Assembly: GCA_040905965.1 (NCBI GenBank)
Contig: JBBDQP010000095.1
Location: 1 to 18,440 of the forward strand
DNA: 18,440 bases
Origin: DATHWB01 sp040905965
GTDB lineage: Bacteria; Actinomycetota; Acidimicrobiia; Spongiisociales; ZC4RG35
Reading direction: 5' to 3'
The notes beneath the pieces are model-generated. The model searched no databases, was not told the origin of the DNA, and was given only the letters and a program-made list of their open reading frames with translations. The translations under genes and the position numbers were made by a program. Positions 8,953-15,553 of the stretch are shown in pieces. Positions within the stretch are counted from its first letter, which is position 1, and every line of letters begins with the position of its first letter.

Positions 8953-9858
8953 TCATCCCTTCAAGCCGGACATGGCCAGGCCCTTCACAAGCTGTCGTTG
9001 GGCCACCAGGAACACTGCCAGGGTAGGCAGCATGACGATCGTCGCGCCCGCCATGATCGCCCCCCAGTCGGTGGCCGCTTCCTGATTGATGAGGAAGAAA
9101 CGGATCCCGATCTGGGCGGTGCGCATCGACTCGTCGTTGGTGATGATGAGCGGCCACAGGTACTGGTTCCACGACCCGAGGAACGCAAAGATGGTCAGTG
9201 CGGAGATCGCACCCTTGCTGAGTGGCACCACCACCTTCCACAGGTAGTACCAGTCCGTCGCCCCGTCGATCTTGGCGGCGTCGTAGAGATCTTTGGGAAG
9301 CACGAGGAAGAACTGGCGGAGCAGGAAGATCCCGAAGGCGTTGGCCAGAAACGGAACGGTCAGTCCCTTGAACGTGTTGGCCCAACCGAGGTCGCTGATC
9401 AACACGAAGTTGGGGATGAACGTCAACTCGAACGGCACCATCAGGCTCCCCAACACCACTCCGAAGGCGACGTTGCGACCGGGGAATCGGAACATGGCGA
9501 AGGCGTAACCGGCGAAAATGCTGGTGATGACCGTCGCGAACGTGATGACCCCGGTCTGGACGAAGCTGTTGTACATGAACCGGCCGAACGGCGTGGCGGT
9601 CCAGGCGGTGACGTAGTTGTCGAACGTCCACGGAGGGGTCCAGATGGAATTGGAGTCGCCGAGGATCCGCGGCAACGGTGTGAAGCTGGTGAAGATGGCG
9701 ACGACGATCGGCAACGAGATAATGAGACCGACGGCAAACAGGCTCACCTGCACCCATGGTTCCGCGCTGGCAATTCCCCTGCGACGGTCGGTCGCCGCGA
9801 GTGCCACAGACCGATCCAGATCGAGATCCGTGATTCCTTCCGGAGCCGGCGTTGTCAC
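8953..9858 (-). CDS. ABC transporter permease, UgpE-like (MalG family)
   Basis: This 301-residue inner-membrane protein is the second permease of the ugp-like importer. The N-terminal tail of about 35 residues is cytoplasmic and Asp/Arg-rich. The first membrane helix is about VSLFAVGLIISLPIVVAIFTSF, and several more helices follow. The EAA-type loop that contacts the ATPase is YDAAKIDGATDWYYLWKVVVP (from about residue 192). The end, AQRQLVKGLAMSGLKG, is the standard carbohydrate-permease terminus. The frame is open far upstream, to 10818, but that part is a shadow of the other permease. The start is GTG at 9858, overlapping the upstream TGA as GTGA, with AAGG (plus-strand 9869-9872) ten bases away. 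It ends 31 bases before the binding-protein gene. The partner ATPase is absent from the window. Confidence 0.9.
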   Translation of the reverse strand: MTTPAPEGITDLDLDRSVALAATDRRRGIASAEPWVQVSLFAVGLIISLPIVVAIFTSFTPLPRILGDSNSIWTPPWTFDNYVTAWTATPFGRFMYNSFVQTGVITFATVITSIFAGYAFAMFRFPGRNVAFGVVLGSLMVPFELTFIPNFVLISDLGWANTFKGLTVPFLANAFGIFLLRQFFLVLPKDLYDAAKIDGATDWYYLWKVVVPLSKGAISALTIFAFLGSWNQYLWPLIITNDESMRTAQIGIRFFLINQEAATDWGAIMAGATIVMLPTLAVFLVAQRQLVKGLAMSGLKG

Positions 9859-10790
9859 TGGTAGTGCACCTTCTTTCGAAAACCGCGGAACTGGAGGAAG
9901 GACACTCCGATGATCATCACGGCGAGCAGGAACGCCTGGGCACTCGCCAGACCCCGGAACCGCGTTCCGACGAAACCGTCGACGAAGACGGAGTAGACCA
10001 GGTTCTCGGTCGCCTGGCCGGGTCCACCGTTGGTGAGGATGTCGATCTCCCCGAACGCCTGCAGGCTGAAGATCACATTCACGATCACCAAGAAGAACAG
10101 CGTGGGAGACAGAAGAGGCAGGGTGATGTGACGGATCCGCTGACCCGTGCTCGCACCGTCGACCTTGGCCGCCTCGTAGAGACTGTCGTCGATCTGCTGG
10201 AGGCCGGCCAAGGCAATGATCACGTTGAACCCGAGTTGGCGCCACACCACGGCCACAGTCACCGCGAACAGCGCCCAGGTCCGGGAGGTCAGCCAATTGG
10301 GTCCGTCGATTCCGATGACCTCGAGCCAGGTGTTGATGTGTCCAATTACGGGGTTGTAGAGCCACCGGAACAGGACTCCGGCGATGGCGCTGGAGATGAT
10401 GACCGGTACGAAGATGAGCGTTCGGTGCAACCACGACATCCGGGTGACCGGATAGGAGAGGAGCAGCGCCACCACCACCGCCAGGAAGATTCCCACCGGT
10501 ACGGTTCCCACCATGAACCACAGTGACACCGAGACGTTGTTCCAGAACTCGGGACTGGTGAGGAGGCGGGTGTAGTGCCCGAGGCCGAGGTAGATCTCCG
10601 CATCTCCGAAGGGGGCGACTCTGTGCAGACTGAGGCGGAACGACTCGATGATCGGGTAGTAGACGAAGGCGGCGAGGACGACGAGGGCCGGCAACAGATA
10701 CAAGTACGCCTTGAGCTTTTCGGCGCGGTGCCTCCAGCGGCCTGCCGAGGCATCGGTTGCCCGGGTCGGGGTCATGGATCTCGTCGCCAT
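9855..10790 (-). CDS. ABC transporter permease, UgpA-like (MalF family)
   Basis: This is the first permease of the importer, about 311 residues with six predicted helices. The first is about YLYLLPALVVLAAFVYYPIIESF, the common start of UgpA-type permeases. The EAA loop reads EAAKVDGASTGQRIRHITLP (from about residue 205). The C-terminal part has the family's LTNGGPGQATENLVY motif before the last helix. The start is uncertain. ATG at 10790 (MATRSMTPTRAT) is preferred with GGAGGG about 12 bases upstream. A GTG at 10811 is open but would include that site, and an ATG five codons further in is also possible. It heads the five-gene cluster. The intergenic region upstream contains an imperfect inverted repeat that could be an operator. 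It overlaps the UgpE-like gene by four bases (GTGA). Confidence 0.89.
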   Translation of the reverse strand: MATRSMTPTRATDASAGRWRHRAEKLKAYLYLLPALVVLAAFVYYPIIESFRLSLHRVAPFGDAEIYLGLGHYTRLLTSPEFWNNVSVSLWFMVGTVPVGIFLAVVVALLLSYPVTRMSWLHRTLIFVPVIISSAIAGVLFRWLYNPVIGHINTWLEVIGIDGPNWLTSRTWALFAVTVAVVWRQLGFNVIIALAGLQQIDDSLYEAAKVDGASTGQRIRHITLPLLSPTLFFLVIVNVIFSLQAFGEIDILTNGGPGQATENLVYSVFVDGFVGTRFRGLASAQAFLLAVMIIGVSFLQFRGFRKKVHYQ

Positions 10791-10815
10791 CGACAGTTGG
10801 GCTCCCTCCACCCGT

Positions 10816-10840
10816 CACTAAGAGCGCCGGACTCTAACTG
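10816..10840. promoter_or_regulatory. Imperfect inverted repeat upstream of the ugp-like cluster, possible operator
   Basis: The arms CACTAAGAG and CTCTAACTG pair at seven of nine positions around a seven-base centre. The repeat lies 26-50 bases before the preferred start of the ugpA-like gene. Size and place suit a repressor or PHO-like regulator site between promoter and ribosome site. No T-run follows, so a terminator is less likely. The regulator is not identified, and a chance repeat cannot be excluded. Confidence 0.3.
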
Positions 10841-10949
10841 AGGGATTACGGCCGTGCTTGGCACCATCGAGGACAAGGCAGCGAGCCGAAGGACGTGGGC
10901 CAACGCCACCCGCTTGGCGGTCGAGAAAGGCCCGCGATTGTCCGGCACT

Positions 10950-12065
10950 TCAGCGGGAGAAGCGCGCAACGGTCTCGACGTGTGGGGTCTGGGGGAACTG
11001 GTCGACGGGTTGGACCCATTCGAGGTCGTAGCCGGCGTCGACCAGCATTCGAGCGTCGCGTGCGAAGGTCGCCGCATCACACGACACCGACACGAGCACT
11101 GCAGGGCCGACGGCGACCAACGCAGTCAGGGCTTCCGGGCCGAGACCGGTGCGGGGCGGATCGACGACGGCAACGTCCGGACGCCCATCGAGTTTCTTCA
11201 ATCCTGGGACCGCAGGCATCGCCAGCACCCTTGCTCCTGCAACGTTCTGGCGGAAGTCCGCTACGGCGGTGCGGCTCGACTCGATGGCGGTGACGTCGTC
11301 GAACCTCGCTCCGACCGTTCCGGCGAAGAGACCGACTCCGGCGAACACGTCCACGAACGACCCGCCGCTGGGGCTCGCCTCGCCGACGAGCCGCACCAGC
11401 GCCTCAGCACCATCGGTGTTGGGTTGAAAGAAGGCACGGCCTGTGACCTGGAAGCGGACGCCGCCAACGATCTCGGTGATGACCGCTTCGTTGCCATGGC
11501 CCTCCCCGATGATCACTGCCTCCCCGGTGCGGAGCCCGGCGCGCAGCGTCAGTTCGGAGGCGACTGGACGACCGATCACCTCGTCGAGGAGAGCAACGAC
11601 AGGAGGAGCGGCGAGCAGGCATTCGGAGATCACCACGAGATCGTGGCTGCCTGCTCGATGGAATCCCGGGCCGTCGGGAGATGGATGGAGATCGAGCCGG
11701 TTGCGGTACGAGAAATCCGGTCCCGGGGTCTCGATCGGCCGCACTTCGACCGATTCGAATCGTCCGATGCGAGAGAGAGCCGCTTCGACCGCTCCCTGCT
11801 TCCAATCCGCCTGGACTTGGCGGGGAACCATCTGCCATGTGCACCCGCCGCACTCTGCGGCATGGGGACACGGCATCGGGATCCGGTCGGGTGACGGGGA
11901 CTCGATCGTGAGAAGTCTCGCCCGAGCGAAGCGGCTCTTGGCCACGACGATCTCCACATCGACGACATCGCCAGGAATCGCCCCCGCCACGAACGTCGCC
12001 TTCCCGTCGAGCCTCCCGATGCCTTCACCCTCCGAGCCGACAGCGTCGATCTCAAGGCGAGTCAC
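10950..12065 (-). CDS. RNA (uracil-C5-)methyltransferase, TrmA/RumA family
   Basis: This 371-residue protein transfers a methyl group from S-adenosylmethionine to carbon 5 of a uridine in rRNA or tRNA. An N-terminal TRAM-like RNA-binding domain covers about residues 1-55. Cys66, Cys72 and Cys75 (CPHAAECGGC), plus a later Cys in VVISECLLAAPP, suit the [4Fe-4S] site seen in RumA. FSYRNRLDLH is the family motif before the methyltransferase domain. Motif I is VDVFAGVGLFAG, motif IV is VVDPPRTGL, and the catalytic nucleophile is Cys329 in VSVSCDAATFARD. PQTPHVETVARFSR is the standard C-terminus, with the general-base Glu in HVET. The GTG start at 12065 overlaps the DUF2017 stop (GTGA). Which uridine it modifies cannot be read from the sequence. 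It is somewhat shorter than RumA (about 430 residues). Confidence 0.93.
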   Translation of the reverse strand: MTRLEIDAVGSEGEGIGRLDGKATFVAGAIPGDVVDVEIVVAKSRFARARLLTIESPSPDRIPMPCPHAAECGGCTWQMVPRQVQADWKQGAVEAALSRIGRFESVEVRPIETPGPDFSYRNRLDLHPSPDGPGFHRAGSHDLVVISECLLAAPPVVALLDEVIGRPVASELTLRAGLRTGEAVIIGEGHGNEAVITEIVGGVRFQVTGRAFFQPNTDGAEALVRLVGEASPSGGSFVDVFAGVGLFAGTVGARFDDVTAIESSRTAVADFRQNVAGARVLAMPAVPGLKKLDGRPDVAVVDPPRTGLGPEALTALVAVGPAVLVSVSCDAATFARDARMLVDAGYDLEWVQPVDQFPQTPHVETVARFSR

Positions 12066-12517
12066 GACTGCATCGCCGTGAGCAGAAGGAGTTGGAGTTC
12101 GGCCAGCGTGTCGAGAACGATGGCGTCTGTGTGGTCGAGGCTGGCGTAGTCCGACTCCACTTCGACACCGAGTCTTGCCGCCAGCGCCAGACGGATCTCG
12201 ACGAGTACTCGCAGGATCCCGTGTGCTTCGGCGGTACTGACGACCACCCCGTCGGCTGCCGATTCGAGGATGCTTCCAAATGCAGATCGATCGGCGGCAC
12301 GGGACTGGTCGAGTTCACCCTCCATCCAACGCCAGTACTCGTCGTTGGCCCCGTCGTCTTGGGGGTAGATCGCCACATGGAAGCGTCCCGCGGCCGGATC
12401 ACCATCGTTGGTGCCCACGTGGTCGAGGGCCGTCGGCACGTCTTTGAGAAATCCGACGAGCCCTTCCGGCAGCGTGATCCGGATTCCGTCGGCGGTGGGG
12501 ACGAAGAGGTCCGTCAC
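12062..12517 (-). CDS. DUF2017 family protein
   Basis: This is an uncharacterised actinobacterial family usually encoded next to clpS, as here. The protein is about 151 residues, acidic and mostly helical, with LPEGLVGFLKDVP near the start and a Leu-rich C-terminal helix (DTLAELQLLLLTAMQS). EYWRWMEGELDQSRAADR sits in the middle. It has no signal peptide, membrane segment or recognised catalytic motif. The start at GTG 12517 is preferred because it overlaps the clpS stop as GTGA, like the other junctions here; GTG at 12535 would add six residues. Its fixed association with clpS suggests a link to ClpAP/ClpC proteolysis, which is inference from gene neighbourhood only. Confidence 0.8.
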   Translation of the reverse strand: MTDLFVPTADGIRITLPEGLVGFLKDVPTALDHVGTNDGDPAAGRFHVAIYPQDDGANDEYWRWMEGELDQSRAADRSAFGSILESAADGVVVSTAEAHGILRVLVEIRLALAARLGVEVESDYASLDHTDAIVLDTLAELQLLLLTAMQS

Positions 12518-12807
12518 TTCTCGAGCGTCGCCCACAGGCCGTGGCGATGCAGCCGGTAGCAGTCCATCTCGGCCTGCTCACGCGGTCCGTCGTTGACGAT
12601 TGCGCGCCCCTCGTGGTGGATCTGGGAGGTGAGCTTCTCGGCCTTCTCCTTGGAGTGGCCGAACAATTCGCGCAGCACCCAGATCACGTAGTCGAACAGG
12701 TTCACGGGATCGTTCCACACGACGACCTTCCAGGTCAGGTCGGTGTCGACGTCGACGTCGGGTTCCACGACCGGTGCCTGCGGCATGGCCAGCGCTTCGA
12801 AGCTCAT
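12514..12807 (-). CDS. clpS: ATP-dependent Clp protease adaptor ClpS
   Basis: ClpS delivers N-degron substrates to the ClpA/ClpC unfoldase. The 97-residue protein has a short variable N-terminal tail, then WKVVVWNDPVNLFDYVIWVL with the NDP motif that contacts the destabilising N-terminal residue, then AEKLTSQIHHEGRAIV, matching the family's helix and V-H-x-x-G-x-A segment, and ends YRLHRHGLWATLEK. The start is set at ATG 12807; an upstream GTG (12837) and a downstream ATG (12786) are possible. No ribosome site sits at proper spacing before 12807 (GGGAGG is about 20 bases away), so a leaderless transcript is conceivable. It is first of a three-gene unit with DUF2017 and an RNA methyltransferase, and diverges from the plus-strand unit across 126 bases. 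Confidence 0.92.
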   Translation of the reverse strand: MSFEALAMPQAPVVEPDVDVDTDLTWKVVVWNDPVNLFDYVIWVLRELFGHSKEKAEKLTSQIHHEGRAIVNDGPREQAEMDCYRLHRHGLWATLEK

Positions 12808-12879
12808 CCGCGCCGATGGTAGATCCGCCTCCCGCACGTGGATGCCGTGCCAAATCTGATCCAGGAGATAAAAAGGGAG

Positions 12880-12907
12880 TTGACGTTGTTTTACGTTCGA
12901 CTACAAA
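12880..12907 (+). promoter_or_regulatory. Sigma70-type promoter for the plus-strand unit
   Basis: TTGACG (12880-12885, five of six to consensus) and TACAAA (12902-12907, four of six) are separated by 16 bases, predicting transcription from about 12914. That leaves a leader of roughly 20 bases containing the AGGAG ribosome site at 12924-12928. It lies in an unusually AT-rich patch for this DNA. Confidence 0.6.
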
Positions 12908-12933
12908 GTGCGACGACGTCAACAGGAGCGAGC

Positions 12934-13227
12934 ATGAACCCCGACCACCCCGACCTCGTCGAGATCGACCTCCACATCCGCCACCACCTCGACCGGGTGC
13001 TGCGCGCCGAGCAGGAGGCGGCAGACCTGAGCAGACGGAGGTCAGCGACGCTGCGGGATCGACTCATCGACCTGGAAGAGCGTTGTGAGACCGTTGTCCT
13101 CTCGCATGCCGGCGGTGAGATTGCAGGAGTCGTCCAAAGCGTGGGTGCCGACCACGTCGATCTGGCGACGGCATCCGGGCCGATGATCCTCTCGATCGGC
13201 ACGGTGTTCGGGGTGAGAGCACTGTGA
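12934..13227 (+). CDS. Small protein of unknown function, helical N-terminus plus Sm-like barrel-type C-terminus
   Basis: I do not recognise this 97-residue protein. Residues about 5-50 are a charged amphipathic helix or short coiled coil rich in His, Arg and Glu (EIDLHIRHHLDRVLRAEQ onward). Residues about 53-97 alternate beta strands and turns: ETVVLSHAGGEIAGVVQSVG, then ADHVDLATASGPMILSIG and TVFGVRAL. This resembles the small barrels of Sm-like or RimM/PRC-like domains, where a Gly-x-Val strand is followed by D-x-V-x-L. The start at ATG 12934 is set by AGGAG at 12924-12928, five bases upstream, and by the promoter at 12880; the frame is open further upstream but reads through the promoter. 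Its TGA overlaps the next gene's GTG, so the two are translationally coupled. A nucleic-acid or membrane-surface adaptor for the P-loop protein is only a guess. Confidence 0.8.
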   Translation: MNPDHPDLVEIDLHIRHHLDRVLRAEQEAADLSRRRSATLRDRLIDLEERCETVVLSHAGGEIAGVVQSVGADHVDLATASGPMILSIGTVFGVRAL

Positions 13228-14159
13228 GGCCGGCGATCGCAACCGTGATCGGATCCGGATGGGAACCGCGGTTGGTGGACCACGCCAGGGCCACCGGACT
13301 CGCGCGGCTCGTCGGCCGCTGTTGTGACCTCGCCGGTCTCGCCGATGTCGCCCGCCGCGCAGATGCGGTCTTCATCGGATCGGAATCACACTGGCTCACG
13401 CATGCCGACCTCGGTCATCTCACCGCTGAGACGCGCCTCATCGGTGTCGCCTCCGACGCGCCCGGCGCCCGGCTGCTGGGTCGGGCCGGAGTGACCGATG
13501 TCATCGACGCGGCCACTCCCCCTGCGGGCATGCTCTCCATCGCTCTGAGCGCCCGGGCGCAGGCACCCGGCCGCCTCATCGAGGTGACGGGGCCACGCGG
13601 CGCCCCCGGACGGAGCGAAGTCGCCCTCGCCCTTGCCTACGCGCTCGGAGGTGGCGCTCGACTGGTCGAGGTCGACGCGGCCGCACCGTCACTGGGACTC
13701 AGAATGGGACTGGTGCCGTCGCGAACCAGGGCGGTAGTCGACCTCGGGGATGTCACGCTCGATCCTGCCCCGGTCGGGACCGGCATGGTGAGGGTCGACC
13801 AGATCGTTGCACACGTCGAAAGGGCGAGGACGACAAACGGCGTGACCGTCCTCGACACCGGACCTGATTCGACCCTGCATCGAATGATCGACCTCGACGA
13901 AGTCGTCTTCGTCGGCGAGGCGACCGATGTCGGCGTGGTCCGTCTCGCCCGACTCTGTGACGTGTGGCTCGGACCCACCCCGCGGCTCGTCATCAACCGA
14001 CACCGACCCGAGCAGGATCTTCGACGTGTCAGGCGGGCCACCGGACTGGAGCCCTCCGCCGTGATCCCCGACCTGCCGATACCGGGCTCGGGACACACAC
14101 CATCCCCGGAGATGCGGTCAGCGCTGCGGACTGTCCTCGCTCAGCGGACGGCTTTGTAG
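13224..14159 (+). CDS. CpaE/Ssd-like MinD-family protein with a degenerate Walker A motif
   Basis: This 311-residue protein resembles the actinobacterial CpaE homologues (Ssd, Rv3660c type) found near secretion or septum genes. Residues 1-115 look like a receiver-like N-terminal domain without the phospho-acceptor pattern (ADAVFIGSES, ETRLIGVASDAPGARL). From 118 on it follows the MinD/ParA fold: P-loop RGAPGRS at 125-131, switch I-like VEVDAAAPSLGL (about 148-159), switch II-like VLDTGPD (209-215), and LVINRHRP before the last part. In MinD-type proteins the P-loop reads K-G-G-x-G-K-[ST]; here both lysines are arginine (Arg125, Arg130), so ATP hydrolysis may be weak or lost. The GTG start overlaps the preceding stop (GTGA). 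It ends in TAG, overlapping the convergent prephenate dehydratase gene by 19 bases. No tad/pilus or helicase genes are nearby. Confidence 0.8.
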   Translation: MRPAIATVIGSGWEPRLVDHARATGLARLVGRCCDLAGLADVARRADAVFIGSESHWLTHADLGHLTAETRLIGVASDAPGARLLGRAGVTDVIDAATPPAGMLSIALSARAQAPGRLIEVTGPRGAPGRSEVALALAYALGGGARLVEVDAAAPSLGLRMGLVPSRTRAVVDLGDVTLDPAPVGTGMVRVDQIVAHVERARTTNGVTVLDTGPDSTLHRMIDLDEVVFVGEATDVGVVRLARLCDVWLGPTPRLVINRHRPEQDLRRVRRATGLEPSAVIPDLPIPGSGHTPSPEMRSALRTVLAQRTAL

Positions 14160-14950
14160 GTCCCGAGAAAGCGGATGTCGCCGAGGGAGGACGGACGGGG
14201 GTTGAAGACCCGTTCCAGCCCTCCGGGCTCGTGAGAAAGGTCCACGAAAAACCGGTACTGCCACGCATCCTCGGCGGGACGCGACTCGATCCTGGTCAGG
14301 TTCGCGCCGCGCAGACCCAACTCTGTCAACGCCAGCGCCAGCGCACCGGGAGTGTGGGCGGTCGTGAAGGCGACGGTCGACTTGTCCGCTTCGTCGCTGA
14401 TCTCGGTCGCCCCGGGAGCAACCACCACGAATCGGGTCGTGTTGTGCTCGCGGTCGACGACGTCGCGCGCCAACACTTCGAGACCGTTCGGTTCGGCTGC
14501 TCGTTCAGGGCCGAGAGCCGCCTCGGACGGGTCGGCACGGTCTGCGACGAGTCGGACTGCGCCGGCCGTGTCGTGCTCGGGCATCGCAGTCCAGCCGTGG
14601 CGGCCGATGAACGTCTCCGCCTGGGACAGCGCCTCCGGATGCGAGTGCACCGTCTTGATCGTGTCGATAGTGGTTCCGGGGGACACCAGCAGGCAGTGAC
14701 GGACCTCGACGAGGTGCTCGGCCACGATGTGGACATTGCCCGGCAACAGACGGTCGAGGACCGGCAGGACGCTCCCGGTCGTGGAGTTCTCGATCGGCAG
14801 CACCAGTCGCTCAACTTCGCCGGCGCGGAGAGCGTCGAAAGCCGACGAGAACGTCTCGAAGCCCAGCCGATTGTCGGCGGGAAAGAGCTCGGAACTCGCC
14901 TGGTCCGAGTAGGAGAAGCGTTCGCCCTGGAAGCCGATGTTCATGATCAC
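14141..14950 (-). CDS. pheA: Prephenate dehydratase
   Basis: This enzyme decarboxylates and dehydrates prephenate to phenylpyruvate in phenylalanine synthesis. The 269-residue monofunctional form has the catalytic domain at about 1-185: IGFQGERFSYSDQA, LPIENSTTGSV, SHPEALSQ, DTAGAV and the key NTTRF (Thr171-Thr172-Arg173-Phe174). An ACT regulatory domain follows, with GALA at 202-205 and ESRP at 222-225, the motifs that bind phenylalanine for feedback inhibition. No chorismate mutase domain is fused. The start is GTG at 14950 (AGGG five bases upstream) or ATG at 14944; the two-residue difference is not decidable. Its 3' end overlaps the convergent CpaE-like gene. It lies 27 bases after a lipoprotein gene with no functional link apparent. 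Confidence 0.95.
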   Translation of the reverse strand: MIMNIGFQGERFSYSDQASSELFPADNRLGFETFSSAFDALRAGEVERLVLPIENSTTGSVLPVLDRLLPGNVHIVAEHLVEVRHCLLVSPGTTIDTIKTVHSHPEALSQAETFIGRHGWTAMPEHDTAGAVRLVADRADPSEAALGPERAAEPNGLEVLARDVVDREHNTTRFVVVAPGATEISDEADKSTVAFTTAHTPGALALALTELGLRGANLTRIESRPAEDAWQYRFFVDLSHEPGGLERVFNPRPSSLGDIRFLGTYKAVR

Positions 14951-14977
14951 CCGAACCCTAGAACGCTCTGACGCCGG

Positions 14978-15505
14978 TCAGTCCGTCAAGCCGAACGACC
15001 CGAGGAGTTCGTCGCAGATGGCCAGGGCGGCGTCGAAGCCAGGGGCGTCGGACGGGACGATCGGGAACGGGGTGGTGGAAAAGTCAGCAGCCGGATCCGG
15101 AAAGTCGGAGATCCCTTCGGCCCGCATGCACTCGGCGAACACGCCCAACTGTTCTGCGACCAGGACCCGCACTTCGGGATCGGCGGCGAGGTCGACGACC
15201 GAAGATTCGCCGAGCAGCGGAGCGCACTCCATGACGGCCGCCCGCACCATCGCATCTGTGGTGTCGAGTGACTGGGCCAGCCCTCCGTACCGCGGTTCGC
15301 CCACACCGTCGAGCGGGACCTCCTCGACGTCGAGACCCTCGTGGCGCAGGCATTCGACGAAGGCGATGCTGGCAGCGGCCGGCGACAGGGTGGTCGTCGT
15401 CGTTGTCGGAACCGTGGTGACGGTGGTGGTCGTCTCCTGCGGGGAAGAGGACGGAGCACATCCCACAACGAGCGCGACCGCAACAGCCAGGAGAGGGGGA
15501 CGCAT
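14978..15505 (-). CDS. Small lipoprotein with duplicated Cys-Met/Leu-Arg motif, unknown function
   Basis: This 175-residue protein begins MRPPLLAVAVALVVGC, a lipoprotein signal with lipid Cys16. A Thr-rich linker (about 24-40) follows, typical of exported actinobacterial lipoproteins. The rest is two similar units. The first has FVECLRHEGL (49-58) and a second Cys at 94; the other has FAECMRAEGI (123-132) followed by SDFPDP, and a second Cys at 164. The C-[LM]-R-x-x-G...FPDP pattern recurs in many uncharacterised actinobacterial lipoproteins. The four mature cysteines suggest one disulfide per unit (52-94 and 126-164), which is inference. ATG 15505 has only a weak AGGG close upstream. It is 48 bases after the EtfD-like gene on the same strand. 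Confidence 0.78.
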   Translation of the reverse strand: MRPPLLAVAVALVVGCAPSSSPQETTTTVTTVPTTTTTTLSPAAASIAFVECLRHEGLDVEEVPLDGVGEPRYGGLAQSLDTTDAMVRAAVMECAPLLGESSVVDLAADPEVRVLVAEQLGVFAECMRAEGISDFPDPAADFSTTPFPIVPSDAPGFDAALAICDELLGSFGLTD

Positions 15506-15553
15506 GAGCCCTGAAGGGTACCGGTGAGTCGGCGAAGCCCTGACGCCGCGTGA

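Noticed and set aside
8953..10818. Single 621-codon frame suggesting a fused permease
   Set aside because: Only the part from 9858 encodes a permease. The upstream part overlaps the UgpA-like gene in another frame and is Arg/Pro/His-rich nonsense.
10816..10840. Inverted repeat read as a terminator for the methyltransferase operon
   Set aside because: The stem is short and imperfect, is 110 or more bases past the gene, and has no following T-run.
10854..11894. Plus-strand frame of 346 codons opposite the RNA methyltransferase
   Set aside because: Antisense shadow. The minus strand has all TrmA/RumA motifs.
12838..12933. Upstream extension of the small plus-strand gene to 12838
   Set aside because: It would run through the TTGACG/TACAAA promoter, while AGGAG at 12924-12928 marks the ATG at 12934.
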